Assembly: GCF_001552635.1 (NCBI RefSeq)
Contig: NZ_BCRO01000064.1
Span: 1 to 64,000, forward strand
Length of the DNA: 64,000 bases
Origin: Actinomadura hibisca NBRC 15177
Lineage (GTDB): Bacteria > Actinomycetota > Actinomycetes > Streptosporangiales > Streptosporangiaceae
Direction: 5' to 3'
Shown in pieces: positions 15,351 through 22,981 of this stretch; within the stretch, counting starts at the first letter, position 1; each line of letters opens with the position of its first letter. Both the position numbers and the translations under genes were made by a program. The notes beneath the pieces were generated by a model. The model saw nothing but the letters and a program-made list of their open reading frames with translations, had not been told where the DNA came from and made no database searches.

Positions 15351-16109
15351 TCACATCGCGCGGCCGTCGAGCAGCGCACGCACCAGATCCGCCGCGTACT
15401 CCTCGGGATCGGCGGGCAGCCGCGCCCCGGACGCCACCGCCTCCGGGCCCGCGAGCCGGACGAGGAAGGCGTGCTGCTGGCAGGCGCCGAGCAGCGCGGC
15501 GGCGAGCAGCGGCGCGGGCGCGTCGGCGGAGATCCGGCCTGCGCGCTGCTCGGCCTCCAGGTAGCCGATCAGCGCGGCGTGGCCCAGGACCGGCCCCGCC
15601 AGCGCGCCGCCGGGCGTCCCGGCGGGCGGGCCGCCCGGCGCGTCCGGGCCGGTGGGACGGTCGGTTGTGCCGCCGAGCGTCCTGGCGGGCGGGCCACCTG
15701 GCACGTTCGGGCCGGTGGGACGGTCGGGCGCGCCGCTCTTGGCCGGGCCGTCCGCGCGCAGCCAGGCGATCAGGTCGGGGTCGGCCAGGACGGGCCCGGT
15801 CATCGGCAGCAGCTCACCGTAGAAGCGCACCATGCGGGCGGCCAGCCGGGTCAGGTTGGCCTCGACGGTGTCGCGGCCGACCGCGCCCAGCAGCTCGGCC
15901 ATCGCCGTCCGGGCGGTCCCGGTCACCTCGGCCAGCGCGGCGGCGAACAGCGCCGTCTTGCTGGCGAAGTGGTTGTAGAGGCTGCCCTCGGAGACCCCGG
16001 CGGCGCGCGCGATCTCCTTGGTGGTCGCCGCGGTGACGCCGCGCCGCCCGATCACCGTGATCGCGGCCGTCAGGATGCGCTCGCGCATCGGCTCCGCCAC
16101 CGCCGCCAT
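15351..16109 (-). CDS. TetR-family repressor with repeated Pro/Gly linker
   Basis: A 252-residue TetR regulator. The N-terminal DNA-binding domain (residues about 8-55) is clear: RERILTAAITVIGRRGVTAA, TTKEIARAAGVSEGSLYNHF and ASKTALFAAAL. The ligand-binding part is interrupted near residues 128-170 by a Pro/Gly-rich linker made of two copies of a 21-residue unit (DRPTGP...PGGPPA...), encoded by a 63-bp tandem duplication at 15601-15726. I chose ATG 16109 because GGGGAGGGG lies upstream; a GTG 16 codons earlier has no such site. A 12-bp dyad at 16189 in front of it is a likely autoregulatory operator. The phosphatase gene at 16419 is divergent and may be a target. Confidence 0.9.
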   Translation of the reverse strand: MAAVAEPMRERILTAAITVIGRRGVTAATTKEIARAAGVSEGSLYNHFASKTALFAAALAEVTGTARTAMAELLGAVGRDTVEANLTRLAARMVRFYGELLPMTGPVLADPDLIAWLRADGPAKSGAPDRPTGPNVPGGPPARTLGGTTDRPTGPDAPGGPPAGTPGGALAGPVLGHAALIGYLEAEQRAGRISADAPAPLLAAALLGACQQHAFLVRLAGPEAVASGARLPADPEEYAADLVRALLDGRAM

Positions 16110-16418
16110 GGGCGTCCCCTCCCCGCTCCCGCCGCCGTGCGGCCGGAACGTCGGCACGCCGGACAGATGATTTTTTCGTACCCCTTGAGTGAGCGCTCAC
16201 CCGATTATGCGCCGACCGGCCGTGCCTGCTCAACGCAGGGGTTTCCGCGGGTGCACGTGCGGCAGCACGTGCGCTCGGCAAGGCGTTCCGTGCGGCGGGA
16301 ATCCCGAGTGCGGCCAGTTCGTCAGACCGCCAGCGCAGCGCCCTCACGCGAGGTAACGTCCTCTTTACCGCGGGTTGTCGGGGGCATTAACTTCACCGCC
16401 GCCCAGGGAGGGGTCCGC
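16110..16418. other. divergent regulatory region between tetR-like and phosphatase genes
   Basis: The 309 bases hold no gene. They contain the TetR-type dyad at 16189-16200, two copies of the palindrome GCACGTGC (16253-16260 and 16265-16272) that could also pair as a hairpin, and GGTAA/TTACC half-sites at 16352-16356 and 16365-16369 close to the phosphatase start. Promoters for both genes must lie here. Confidence 0.5.
16189..16200. promoter_or_regulatory. TetR-type operator dyad
   Basis: The perfect 12-bp palindrome GTGAGCGCTCAC lies 80 bases upstream of the TetR-family start codon. TGAGCGCTCA cores are common operators of this family, so autoregulation is likely. Confidence 0.65.
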
Positions 16419-18941
16419 GTGGTTATCGCTCAAGGGCGGCCGACGGCGTCGGCCGCAGGCACCGGAACATCCGTAACGACACCGGACGAGGCCGCCGAAG
16501 CGGCCGAAGCCGACGAGCCGGACGGCGGGCGGGCCCAGCAGCACGCCCCCCGCCTCCTGGAACAACACCTGCTCGGCGTCACGAGCATGGCCGTGATCAC
16601 CGTCGACGGCCACGGCCGCGTCGGGCACTGGAACCGCGCCGCCGCCGACCTGTTCGGCGTCACCGGCGACCAGGCCGCCGGGCGTCCCCTGGCCGCGCTG
16701 CTGCGGCTGCCGCCGGAGCACCGGGCCGCGTTCGAGCCCGGCCCGTCCGCGCGGGCCTGGTGCGGCGCGTACGCGGTGCCGCGCGTCGACGACGGCGAGC
16801 CCGCCGAGGTCGCCTGGTGGGTCTACCCGGTCGACCGCCCCGGGGAGGCGGGCGAGGCCGGCGCGGACGTGCGCCTGCTGGCGGTGGCCGCCGACCTGCG
16901 GCGGCTCCGCGAGGACGGGCCCGGCCTCGGCATGGGCGACGTGCTCGTGGCCGACCCCGGCGACGGGCCGCTGCCCGCCAGCACCGGGCTGCACGTCCTG
17001 CACGTCGAACCCGCGCTGGCGCGGGTCGGCGACGGCGACGCCGCCCGGTTCGGGCGGCGGCTCGCCGGGCTGCTGCCCCCGATGGGGTCCGCGACGGCCG
17101 CCCGCGTCACCGCGAGCGTGCTGGCCGCCGGGTACCCGGCGATCGACCTCAGCGTCGTCGCGCGGCTGCCGATCGTCCCGTACTGGGGCGGCATGCCGCG
17201 CGCCCTGCGCATCAGACCCCGGGCCGCCGGCGGCGCCCTGGGCCCGATCCCGCCCCACCCGCGCCGCCCGGAGAGATCGGAGGCGATGGCCGTGCGCGAG
17301 CGTCTGGCTTTCCTCGGCGAGGCCGGGGAACGGATCGGCGGTGCGGCCGACCACCTCAAGGCCGCCCGCGTCCTGGCGGAGGTGCTGGTGCCGGCGCTGG
17401 CCGACTTCGCCGACGTCTCCCTGCTGGACCGCGTCGCCGCCGCCGGCGACCGGCCCGCCGTGGACGGCGCCGCCCGGCTGCGCCGCGTCGCCGTCGTCCA
17501 CGACGACGGCCCCGGCCGCTGGGACGACACCCTGCCCGAGGACGAGATCGCCGCCCCGCCGCCCGACAGCCCGTGCACCACGGCGCTGACCAGCGGCCGG
17601 GGCCTGCACATCCCGCTGATCAGCGCCGAGCGCGCCGAGCAGATCAGCCTGCTGTACACCGGCCGCGACCTGCGGCCGCTGCTGACCGGCCGCGCGCTGC
17701 TGATCCTGCCGCTGGTCGCGCGCGGCGAGGTGCTGGGGTTGTGCGCGCTGACCCGGCGGCCGGGCCGTCCCGGCTTCGACGAGGACGACCTCGCCACCAT
17801 CGGCGAGCTGGTCCGCCGCGCCGCGCTCTGCGTGGACAACGGCCGCCTGTACCGCCGCGAGGTCGAACTCGTCCAGCAACTCCAGCGCAGCCTGCTGCCC
17901 GCGGGCCCGCCCGAGGTGCCCGGCGCGCGGGTGTGCTTCCGCTACCGGCCCGCCGGGCAGGCCGCGCAGGTCGGCGGCGACTGGTTCGACGCGATCCCGC
18001 TGCCGGGCTGCCGCCTGGGAGTGGTGGTCGGCGACGTCATGGGCGACGGCCTCACCTCGGCGGCCGTCATGGGCCAGCTCCGCACCGCCGTGCGCACCCT
18101 GGCCGCCCAGGACCTGCGCCCCGACCAGCTCCTGCAGCAGCTCGACGGCCTGGCCCGGCGGCTCGGCGACGACTGCGTGGCCACCTGCGCCTACGCGGTG
18201 TACGACCCGGTCGCGCGGCGCGTCGAGTTCGCCAACGCCGGGCACCTGCCGCCGGTGCTGGTGGACCCGGCGGGCGAGAGCCGGGTGTTGCCGATCCCGG
18301 CGGGGCTGCCGATCGGGGTGGGCGGCGAGCCGTTCGAGACCGTCGAGCTGGACATCCCCGACGGGTCCCGGCTCGTCTGGTGCACCGACGGGCTGGTCGA
18401 GCGCCGCGACCGCGACGTCGAGCAGGGCATGGAGGCGTTGCGCGGCCAGCTCGCGGGCGCGTCCACCGACCTCGCCGCCACCTGCGACGCGGTGCTGGAG
18501 GCGCTCGGCCAGGCCGTGCCCGCCGACGACATCGCGCTGGTGGCGGTCGGCTGCGACGGCATCCCGGCCGCCGACGTGGCGACCTGGCGGCTGCCCGCCG
18601 AGCCCAGCATGGTGCCGCGCGCCCGCGCCCAGGCCGCCGAGCGGCTCGCCGCCTGGGGGCTGGACGAGCTGACCGACACCGTCGAGCTGCTGGTCAGCGA
18701 GCTGGTCACCAACGCGCTGGTGCACGGCGCGGGCGAGATCGGGATGCGGATGATCCGGGGCGGGGCGCTGCTGTGCGAGGTGTCCGACGACGGCGACGAG
18801 CTGCCGGTGCTCTGCCGGGCCACCAGCACCGACGAGTCCGGGCGCGGTCTCCAGCTGGTCAGCTACCTGGCCGCGCGCTGGGGCACCCACCGCACCGAGC
18901 GGGGCAAGGTGGTCTGGTTCGAGCACGCGCTGCCGGACTGA
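16419..18941 (+). CDS. PAS-GAF-PP2C phosphatase with C-terminal HATPase (anti-sigma kinase) domain
   Basis: An 840-residue multidomain signalling protein. PAS domain about residues 45-160 (SMAVITVDGHGRVGHWNRAA); a second sensor-like stretch; GAF domain about 290-480 (RALLILPLVARGEVLGLCAL); SpoIIE-type PP2C domain about 490-705 with QVGGDWFDAIPL, VGDVMGDGL, NAGHLPPVLV and ADDIALVAV; and an RsbW-like HATPase about 715-840 with VSELVTNALVHG (N box), CEVSDDGDELP and ESGRGLQLVSYLAARWG. It thus combines a phosphatase and a Ser kinase that normally act in opposition on a STAS protein. GTG 16419 has GGGAGGGG 5 bases upstream. It is divergent from the TetR gene; the dyads between them may regulate it. 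Confidence 0.93.
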   Translation: MVIAQGRPTASAAGTGTSVTTPDEAAEAAEADEPDGGRAQQHAPRLLEQHLLGVTSMAVITVDGHGRVGHWNRAAADLFGVTGDQAAGRPLAALLRLPPEHRAAFEPGPSARAWCGAYAVPRVDDGEPAEVAWWVYPVDRPGEAGEAGADVRLLAVAADLRRLREDGPGLGMGDVLVADPGDGPLPASTGLHVLHVEPALARVGDGDAARFGRRLAGLLPPMGSATAARVTASVLAAGYPAIDLSVVARLPIVPYWGGMPRALRIRPRAAGGALGPIPPHPRRPERSEAMAVRERLAFLGEAGERIGGAADHLKAARVLAEVLVPALADFADVSLLDRVAAAGDRPAVDGAARLRRVAVVHDDGPGRWDDTLPEDEIAAPPPDSPCTTALTSGRGLHIPLISAERAEQISLLYTGRDLRPLLTGRALLILPLVARGEVLGLCALTRRPGRPGFDEDDLATIGELVRRAALCVDNGRLYRREVELVQQLQRSLLPAGPPEVPGARVCFRYRPAGQAAQVGGDWFDAIPLPGCRLGVVVGDVMGDGLTSAAVMGQLRTAVRTLAAQDLRPDQLLQQLDGLARRLGDDCVATCAYAVYDPVARRVEFANAGHLPPVLVDPAGESRVLPIPAGLPIGVGGEPFETVELDIPDGSRLVWCTDGLVERRDRDVEQGMEALRGQLAGASTDLAATCDAVLEALGQAVPADDIALVAVGCDGIPAADVATWRLPAEPSMVPRARAQAAERLAAWGLDELTDTVELLVSELVTNALVHGAGEIGMRMIRGGALLCEVSDDGDELPVLCRATSTDESGRGLQLVSYLAARWGTHRTERGKVVWFEHALPD

Positions 18942-19036
18942 CCGCCCGGTGCCCAAGGCCCGCCTGCCCCGGTTGGTAGGAAATTGTCGCTTCCCCGACA
19001 GATTCTTTCCAAGGTCGACTTCCGATCTGATCGGTA

Positions 19037-19966
19037 GTGTCGAGCGGGTTCGCCGAACCCGCGCCGGGCGGGGGTGTCCAGTTGGGTGAGAGTCTGACGC
19101 TGCCGGTTCCCGAGACGCTGCACGGCATCTACGCCGTCGCGTTGGCCGAGCCTCCCGCCGACCCGCGGGAGCTGGCCCGGGAGCAGGTCGCGCGGCGGGT
19201 CGCGCCGCCGCTGCGCGACCTGGTGCTGGGCATGCTCGCCAGCCCGATGTTGACGCTGGACCTGCGCGCGACCGGCGCGTTCCCGCCGCTGCCGTCGGAC
19301 CTGCTGGGCCTGTACGGCGCGACCGCCGCCGACCTGGCGGCCGTGGCGTCGGCGACGCACCTGCTGGCGGTGCGCGCCGCCTACCGTCCGGGCTGGCCGC
19401 CCGCGCACGAGTGGGCGGCCCGCGCGGTGGCGGGCGCGGTCGGCGCGGAGACCGGCGCGCCCGTCGTGGACGTGTTCACCCCGCAGGTGCTCGCCCCGGC
19501 GCGGCTGGCCGAGTCGCTGCCCGGTCCGGACGGTGAGATCCGTCTCACCGACTGGATGTTGTTGCCGCACACGGCGGGGCCGCACGGCTTCTGGTTCACG
19601 ACCAAGGGCCTGGCCAGATTCGGCCTTCCCGAACTCCAGACCGAGCATGTCCCGCCCGCGCTGGTCGAGCCGTGGGGCCGCCTGCTGAACGGCCTGGCGC
19701 GCCGCGTGCTGGACCTGTGGCTGGACGAGCTGCCCGCCGGGGAACAACCGCTGGTCGTCGACCTGCCGGAGCTGGTCTCGGTGGGGCTCCAGGACGTCGC
19801 CGCGGCCCAGGGCGTCGCCGAGCCGATGCGCCGCGAGGTGTCGGTGCGGCTGCGCCAGGACACCGTGGACGGCGAGCCGGTGCTGACCGTGCTGGCCGCC
19901 GAGGACGGGCCCGACCGGCTGGAGTCGTTGTGCACGGCGCTGTTCGGCGCGCAGGACGCGGTGTGA
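19037..19966 (+). CDS. conserved hypothetical protein
   Basis: A protein of up to 309 residues that I do not recognise as a named family with certainty. It looks globular and soluble, with motifs such as TLPVPETLHGIYAVALAEPP, THLLAVRAAYRPGWPPAHEW, VVDVFTPQVL, LTDWMLLPHTAGPHGFWFTT and KGLARFGLPELQTEHVPP, reminiscent of DUF4261-like proteins. The start is uncertain: GTG 19037 has no ribosome binding site and could be leaderless (TAGTGT sits just before), while TTG 19082 has GGGGG 7 bases upstream and begins closer to the first conserved block. The next gene starts 58 bases after its stop and could be cotranscribed. Confidence 0.75.
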   Translation: MSSGFAEPAPGGGVQLGESLTLPVPETLHGIYAVALAEPPADPRELAREQVARRVAPPLRDLVLGMLASPMLTLDLRATGAFPPLPSDLLGLYGATAADLAAVASATHLLAVRAAYRPGWPPAHEWAARAVAGAVGAETGAPVVDVFTPQVLAPARLAESLPGPDGEIRLTDWMLLPHTAGPHGFWFTTKGLARFGLPELQTEHVPPALVEPWGRLLNGLARRVLDLWLDELPAGEQPLVVDLPELVSVGLQDVAAAQGVAEPMRREVSVRLRQDTVDGEPVLTVLAAEDGPDRLESLCTALFGAQDAV

Positions 19967-20024
19967 CGCGCGGAGATCGCCGGCGCCTTGCCGTGGGCGC
20001 CCTCGCCGACGCAGGATCGAACCC

Positions 20025-21815
20025 GTGAGATTCGGACGCCGCGACAGGCCCCGCCCCGACGAGGAACCCGACGAGCCGCGCCCCGCGCCGCCGGAGCGCC
20101 CGGTCCCGGAACCGGGCGACGTGCGCGTGGCGGGCCGCTTCGAGCCGCCCAGGGACCAGTCCGACTGGACGCCGGTACAACCACCGGACCCGAGGACGAC
20201 GCCCGCCCCCGAGGCGTCGGCGGACCAGCCTCCCCAACGCCCGTCGGACACCCGCCCGGACATCCCGGTGCAGCCCCCGAGCGCCCCGGCCGACCAGGAC
20301 GACTGGTCAAGAGCAACACCACCCCCACCCCAGCCGTACACACCCCCGCAACCCCCATCCGACCCGCTGGCCGCTGGACCAAGAACACACGCAGAGCCGC
20401 CGGACTCCGGGATGGAGACGCCTTCGGATCCGTCGTACACCTGGCGGGAGGCAGGCTCGGGCACGCCGTCGCAGCCGTCGGAATCCGGGGCAGGCGTGTC
20501 GCCGGAGCCGTCGTATACGTGGTCGGACGCAGGCGTGAGCGCGTCGCAGCCGCCGTCCGGGCCGTCGGACTCCGGGACCGGTGTATCGCCAGAGTCGTCG
20601 TACACGTGGTCGGACGCGGGTGCGGGTACGCCGCAGCCGCCGTCCGGGCCGTCGGGTTCTGGGCCGGGGACGCACCCGGAGTCGTCGCACACCTGGCGGG
20701 AAGCAGGCTCAGGCGCGTCGTCGCAGCCGTCGTCCGGGCCAGCGGATACCTGGTCGGACGTGGATGCGTCGTCGCAGCTGCCCTCTGAGGCTTCGGAGAC
20801 CCGGGCGGATGGGGTGCCGGAGTCTTCCTACGGCTGGCGGAGCGTGGAGTCGGGCGCACCGGCTGAGCAGCCGGATGCCGGGGCGTTCTCTCCCTGGACG
20901 GAGGCGGAGCCTGGGCCCCTGGACGTCGGGGCCAGTGCGCTTTCGGAGACGCGGCCTGATTCGGCGGATGCGCCTGCCGCGTCCTGGGCGGTCACTCCGC
21001 CCAGCGAGGTCCGGCCGCGCTTTGACGAGCCTGCTCAGGACGGGACGCCCCCTCCCGTCCGGCTGCCCCGGCACGGGCTCGCCATGGAGCCGCCCCGGGA
21101 CACCGACGGGCCCGTCCGGCAGAAGGCCCAGGTGGACGCCTTCATCGCCGAGTTCGTCGGCAGCGCCACGTGGCAGGCCACCCTCGCCGTCCTCGAAGGG
21201 GCCTTCCCCGGGCTCGGCATGGCGGCCCTGTCGGGGCGCACCGGCGACGTCTGGCAGGCCATCGGCGGGCTCGACCGCGCCGGGGCCCAGAAGCTCGGGC
21301 TGCCCGTCTGGGCCGACCCGGCGGGCATGGTCTTCGACCTCAGCGCCCACCGCGGCCTCGGCGTCCCGCCCCGGGCCGCGCGGCCGCGCGCCACGCGGCC
21401 CTACGCGGGCGCGTTCGTCATCGACACCCTCGACCCGCTGCGCTACCACCGGGCGCGCGGCGGCCCGCAGGGCCCGGGGGAGACGCCGCGCGAGGTCCGC
21501 GCGCCGGAGGAGGACGACACCGGCGTCGTGATCGTCGCCGACCTCACCGCCGCCGGGGGCCGCGTGCTGGACTCGGTCGCCCTGTGGCGCTTCGCGGGAC
21601 GCGTCGTCACGCGGACGCTGCACGACCCGCTGCGCCCCGAGACCCGCGTGCGCGCCCGCCGCGCCCTGCGCGCGCTGCGCCGCGTCGTGCTCGTCGATCC
21701 GGGTCTCGGGCTCGGCCTGTGCCTCCAGATCGACGTCGCCCGCACGCCGCGCTGCCTGCTGGCGTTCGGCGTGGACCGGACGGAGGTGGCCGAGCCGCGC
21801 TTCGTGCGGCTCTAG
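20025..21815 (+). CDS. Pro/Ser-rich repeat protein with C-terminal globular domain
   Basis: A 596-residue protein of unknown function. Residues 1-340 are low-complexity, rich in Pro, Ser, Asp and Glu, and include at least four imperfect repeats of about 30 residues built on SYTWSDAG or SYTWREAG followed by QPPSGPSDSG-like stretches (about 20424-20730). Residues about 345-596 form a globular domain (KAQVDAFIAEFVGSATWQAT, VWQAIGGLDRAGAQKLGLPV, PYAGAFVIDTLDPLRYH). No signal peptide or membrane segment is seen. GTG 20025 has AGGA about 9 bases upstream. It follows the unknown gene at 19037 in the same direction, and the two may work together. Confidence 0.72.
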   Translation: MRFGRRDRPRPDEEPDEPRPAPPERPVPEPGDVRVAGRFEPPRDQSDWTPVQPPDPRTTPAPEASADQPPQRPSDTRPDIPVQPPSAPADQDDWSRATPPPPQPYTPPQPPSDPLAAGPRTHAEPPDSGMETPSDPSYTWREAGSGTPSQPSESGAGVSPEPSYTWSDAGVSASQPPSGPSDSGTGVSPESSYTWSDAGAGTPQPPSGPSGSGPGTHPESSHTWREAGSGASSQPSSGPADTWSDVDASSQLPSEASETRADGVPESSYGWRSVESGAPAEQPDAGAFSPWTEAEPGPLDVGASALSETRPDSADAPAASWAVTPPSEVRPRFDEPAQDGTPPPVRLPRHGLAMEPPRDTDGPVRQKAQVDAFIAEFVGSATWQATLAVLEGAFPGLGMAALSGRTGDVWQAIGGLDRAGAQKLGLPVWADPAGMVFDLSAHRGLGVPPRAARPRATRPYAGAFVIDTLDPLRYHRARGGPQGPGETPREVRAPEEDDTGVVIVADLTAAGGRVLDSVALWRFAGRVVTRTLHDPLRPETRVRARRALRALRRVVLVDPGLGLGLCLQIDVARTPRCLLAFGVDRTEVAEPRFVRL

Positions 21816-21819
21816 CCCG

Positions 21820-21982
21820 TGTTTCAAAGTCCCGGCCCAGCGGGCTCGCCTGGCGGCTCGCCCGCTGACCGTGCCTTGGCGAGTGCCACATCGCTTCGCG
21901 ATCTGGCCCGGCGGGACTCGCCTCCGGCATCGCCCCGCCGGGCCAGTTAGTCACTCGCGCGACGCCTGAGGTCTTTGAGACA
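21820..21982. repeat. MITE/REP-like palindromic element between convergent genes
   Basis: The 163-base interval starts with TGTTTCAAAG (21820-21829) and ends with CTTTGAGACA (21973-21982), an inverted pair with one mismatch. Inside are two hairpins: CAGCGGGC with GCCCGCTG, and GGCCCGGCGGG with its complement. A 17-mer inside (21889-21905) recurs exactly at 63836-63852. It fills the gap between two convergent stop codons, so it may also terminate transcription. No coding frame for a transposase. Confidence 0.55.
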
Positions 21983-21994
21983 GGCTTCAGCCCG

Positions 21995-22870
21995 TCAGTC
22001 GTCGGTGCGCAGCCAGGTCAGGTCGCACTGCACGTCCTCGGGCAGGTCGCGCAGCCGCGACGCCAGCTCCCACGGCTCGGCCGGCTCGTCGGAGTCGGGC
22101 AGCAGCCCGCACAGCAGCGTGTTCGGGGTGCGCACCACCGTGAACGGGCCCAGCCGCGCGATCCCGCCGCCGCGCAGGTGCGCCAGCTCCGTCAGCAGGG
22201 CCGCCAGAGCGGACGGGTCCTGCGGGTCGTACAGGCCGCGCACGTAGGCGAACAGCTCCTCTGACAGCGCGTCCGCGCGCCGCCCCGACATCTGATAGGC
22301 GGTGCCCCAGTACCCGCCGTTGGCGGCCTGCGCGGTGCGCTGGTCGCGCACGCGGACGTGCAGGCCGTACTCGGCGGCGCACCGCTCGTACGCGTCGGCG
22401 AGCAGCGCCTCGGCCTCGCCCTCCTCGCTGAGCAGCAGGCCCGGCACCACGCCCTCCTGCCGGGCGAGCCGGTCCAGCATCTCGTGCTGGAGTTCGGCGA
22501 CGTCCTGCTCGGCGGCGTCCAGGGAACGCGCCAGGGCGCGCTGCGCGTCGCGGTCCAGTTCCAGGCCGGTGAACTCGCCCGACAGCGCGGCGAAGTCCTC
22601 CTCCAGGCGCTCCACCCGGTCGTCCAGTGCCCCGACGCGGTCGAGCAGGTCGTCGGGCGGCGCGGCGGGCCGCACCGCGGGCTGCGCGGGCTCGATGGCG
22701 GGGCCGGTGACCTCGGCCTGGAGCGACTCGTGGCGTTTGGTCAGGTCGGCGAGTTGGGCGCGCAGTTCGCGCAACTCCTCCTGCGCGCGGGGTAGACGTT
22801 TGTCGGAGGCCAGGTAGAGCTCACGTCCGGCGATCGCCAGACACAGCAGGACCAGCACGACGGTCGTCAA
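21995..22870 (-). CDS. membrane-anchored coiled-coil protein, unknown
   Basis: A 291-residue protein. Residues 1-16 (MTTVVLVLLCLAIAGREL) form one membrane anchor, followed by heptad-rich coiled coil (about 25-60 and 75-145; RAQEELRELRAQLADLTKRH, DRVGALDDRVERLEEDFAAL) and a globular C-terminal domain (about 150-291) with NGGYWGTAYQMSGRRADAL and CDLTWLRTDD. The start is a TTG at 22870, well supported by GGAGGAG 6 bases upstream. No family is recognised. It lies 110 bases from the Spo0M gene in the same orientation. Confidence 0.72.
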   Translation of the reverse strand: MTTVVLVLLCLAIAGRELYLASDKRLPRAQEELRELRAQLADLTKRHESLQAEVTGPAIEPAQPAVRPAAPPDDLLDRVGALDDRVERLEEDFAALSGEFTGLELDRDAQRALARSLDAAEQDVAELQHEMLDRLARQEGVVPGLLLSEEGEAEALLADAYERCAAEYGLHVRVRDQRTAQAANGGYWGTAYQMSGRRADALSEELFAYVRGLYDPQDPSALAALLTELAHLRGGGIARLGPFTVVRTPNTLLCGLLPDSDEPAEPWELASRLRDLPEDVQCDLTWLRTDD

Positions 22871-22981
22871 CGTTGCTCCTCCGGGGGGCGGCTGCGCCTC
22901 CGACCCTAACCACCGGGGGGCGGATTGGCCGAGCGTGCCGCGGATCTCGTCCGAAAAGCCCCAAGGGTCGCAGCCGTGCGG

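Noticed and set aside
16365..18956. A minus-strand open frame of about 860 codons
   Set aside because: It is antisense to the PAS-GAF-PP2C-HATPase gene and shows no domains.
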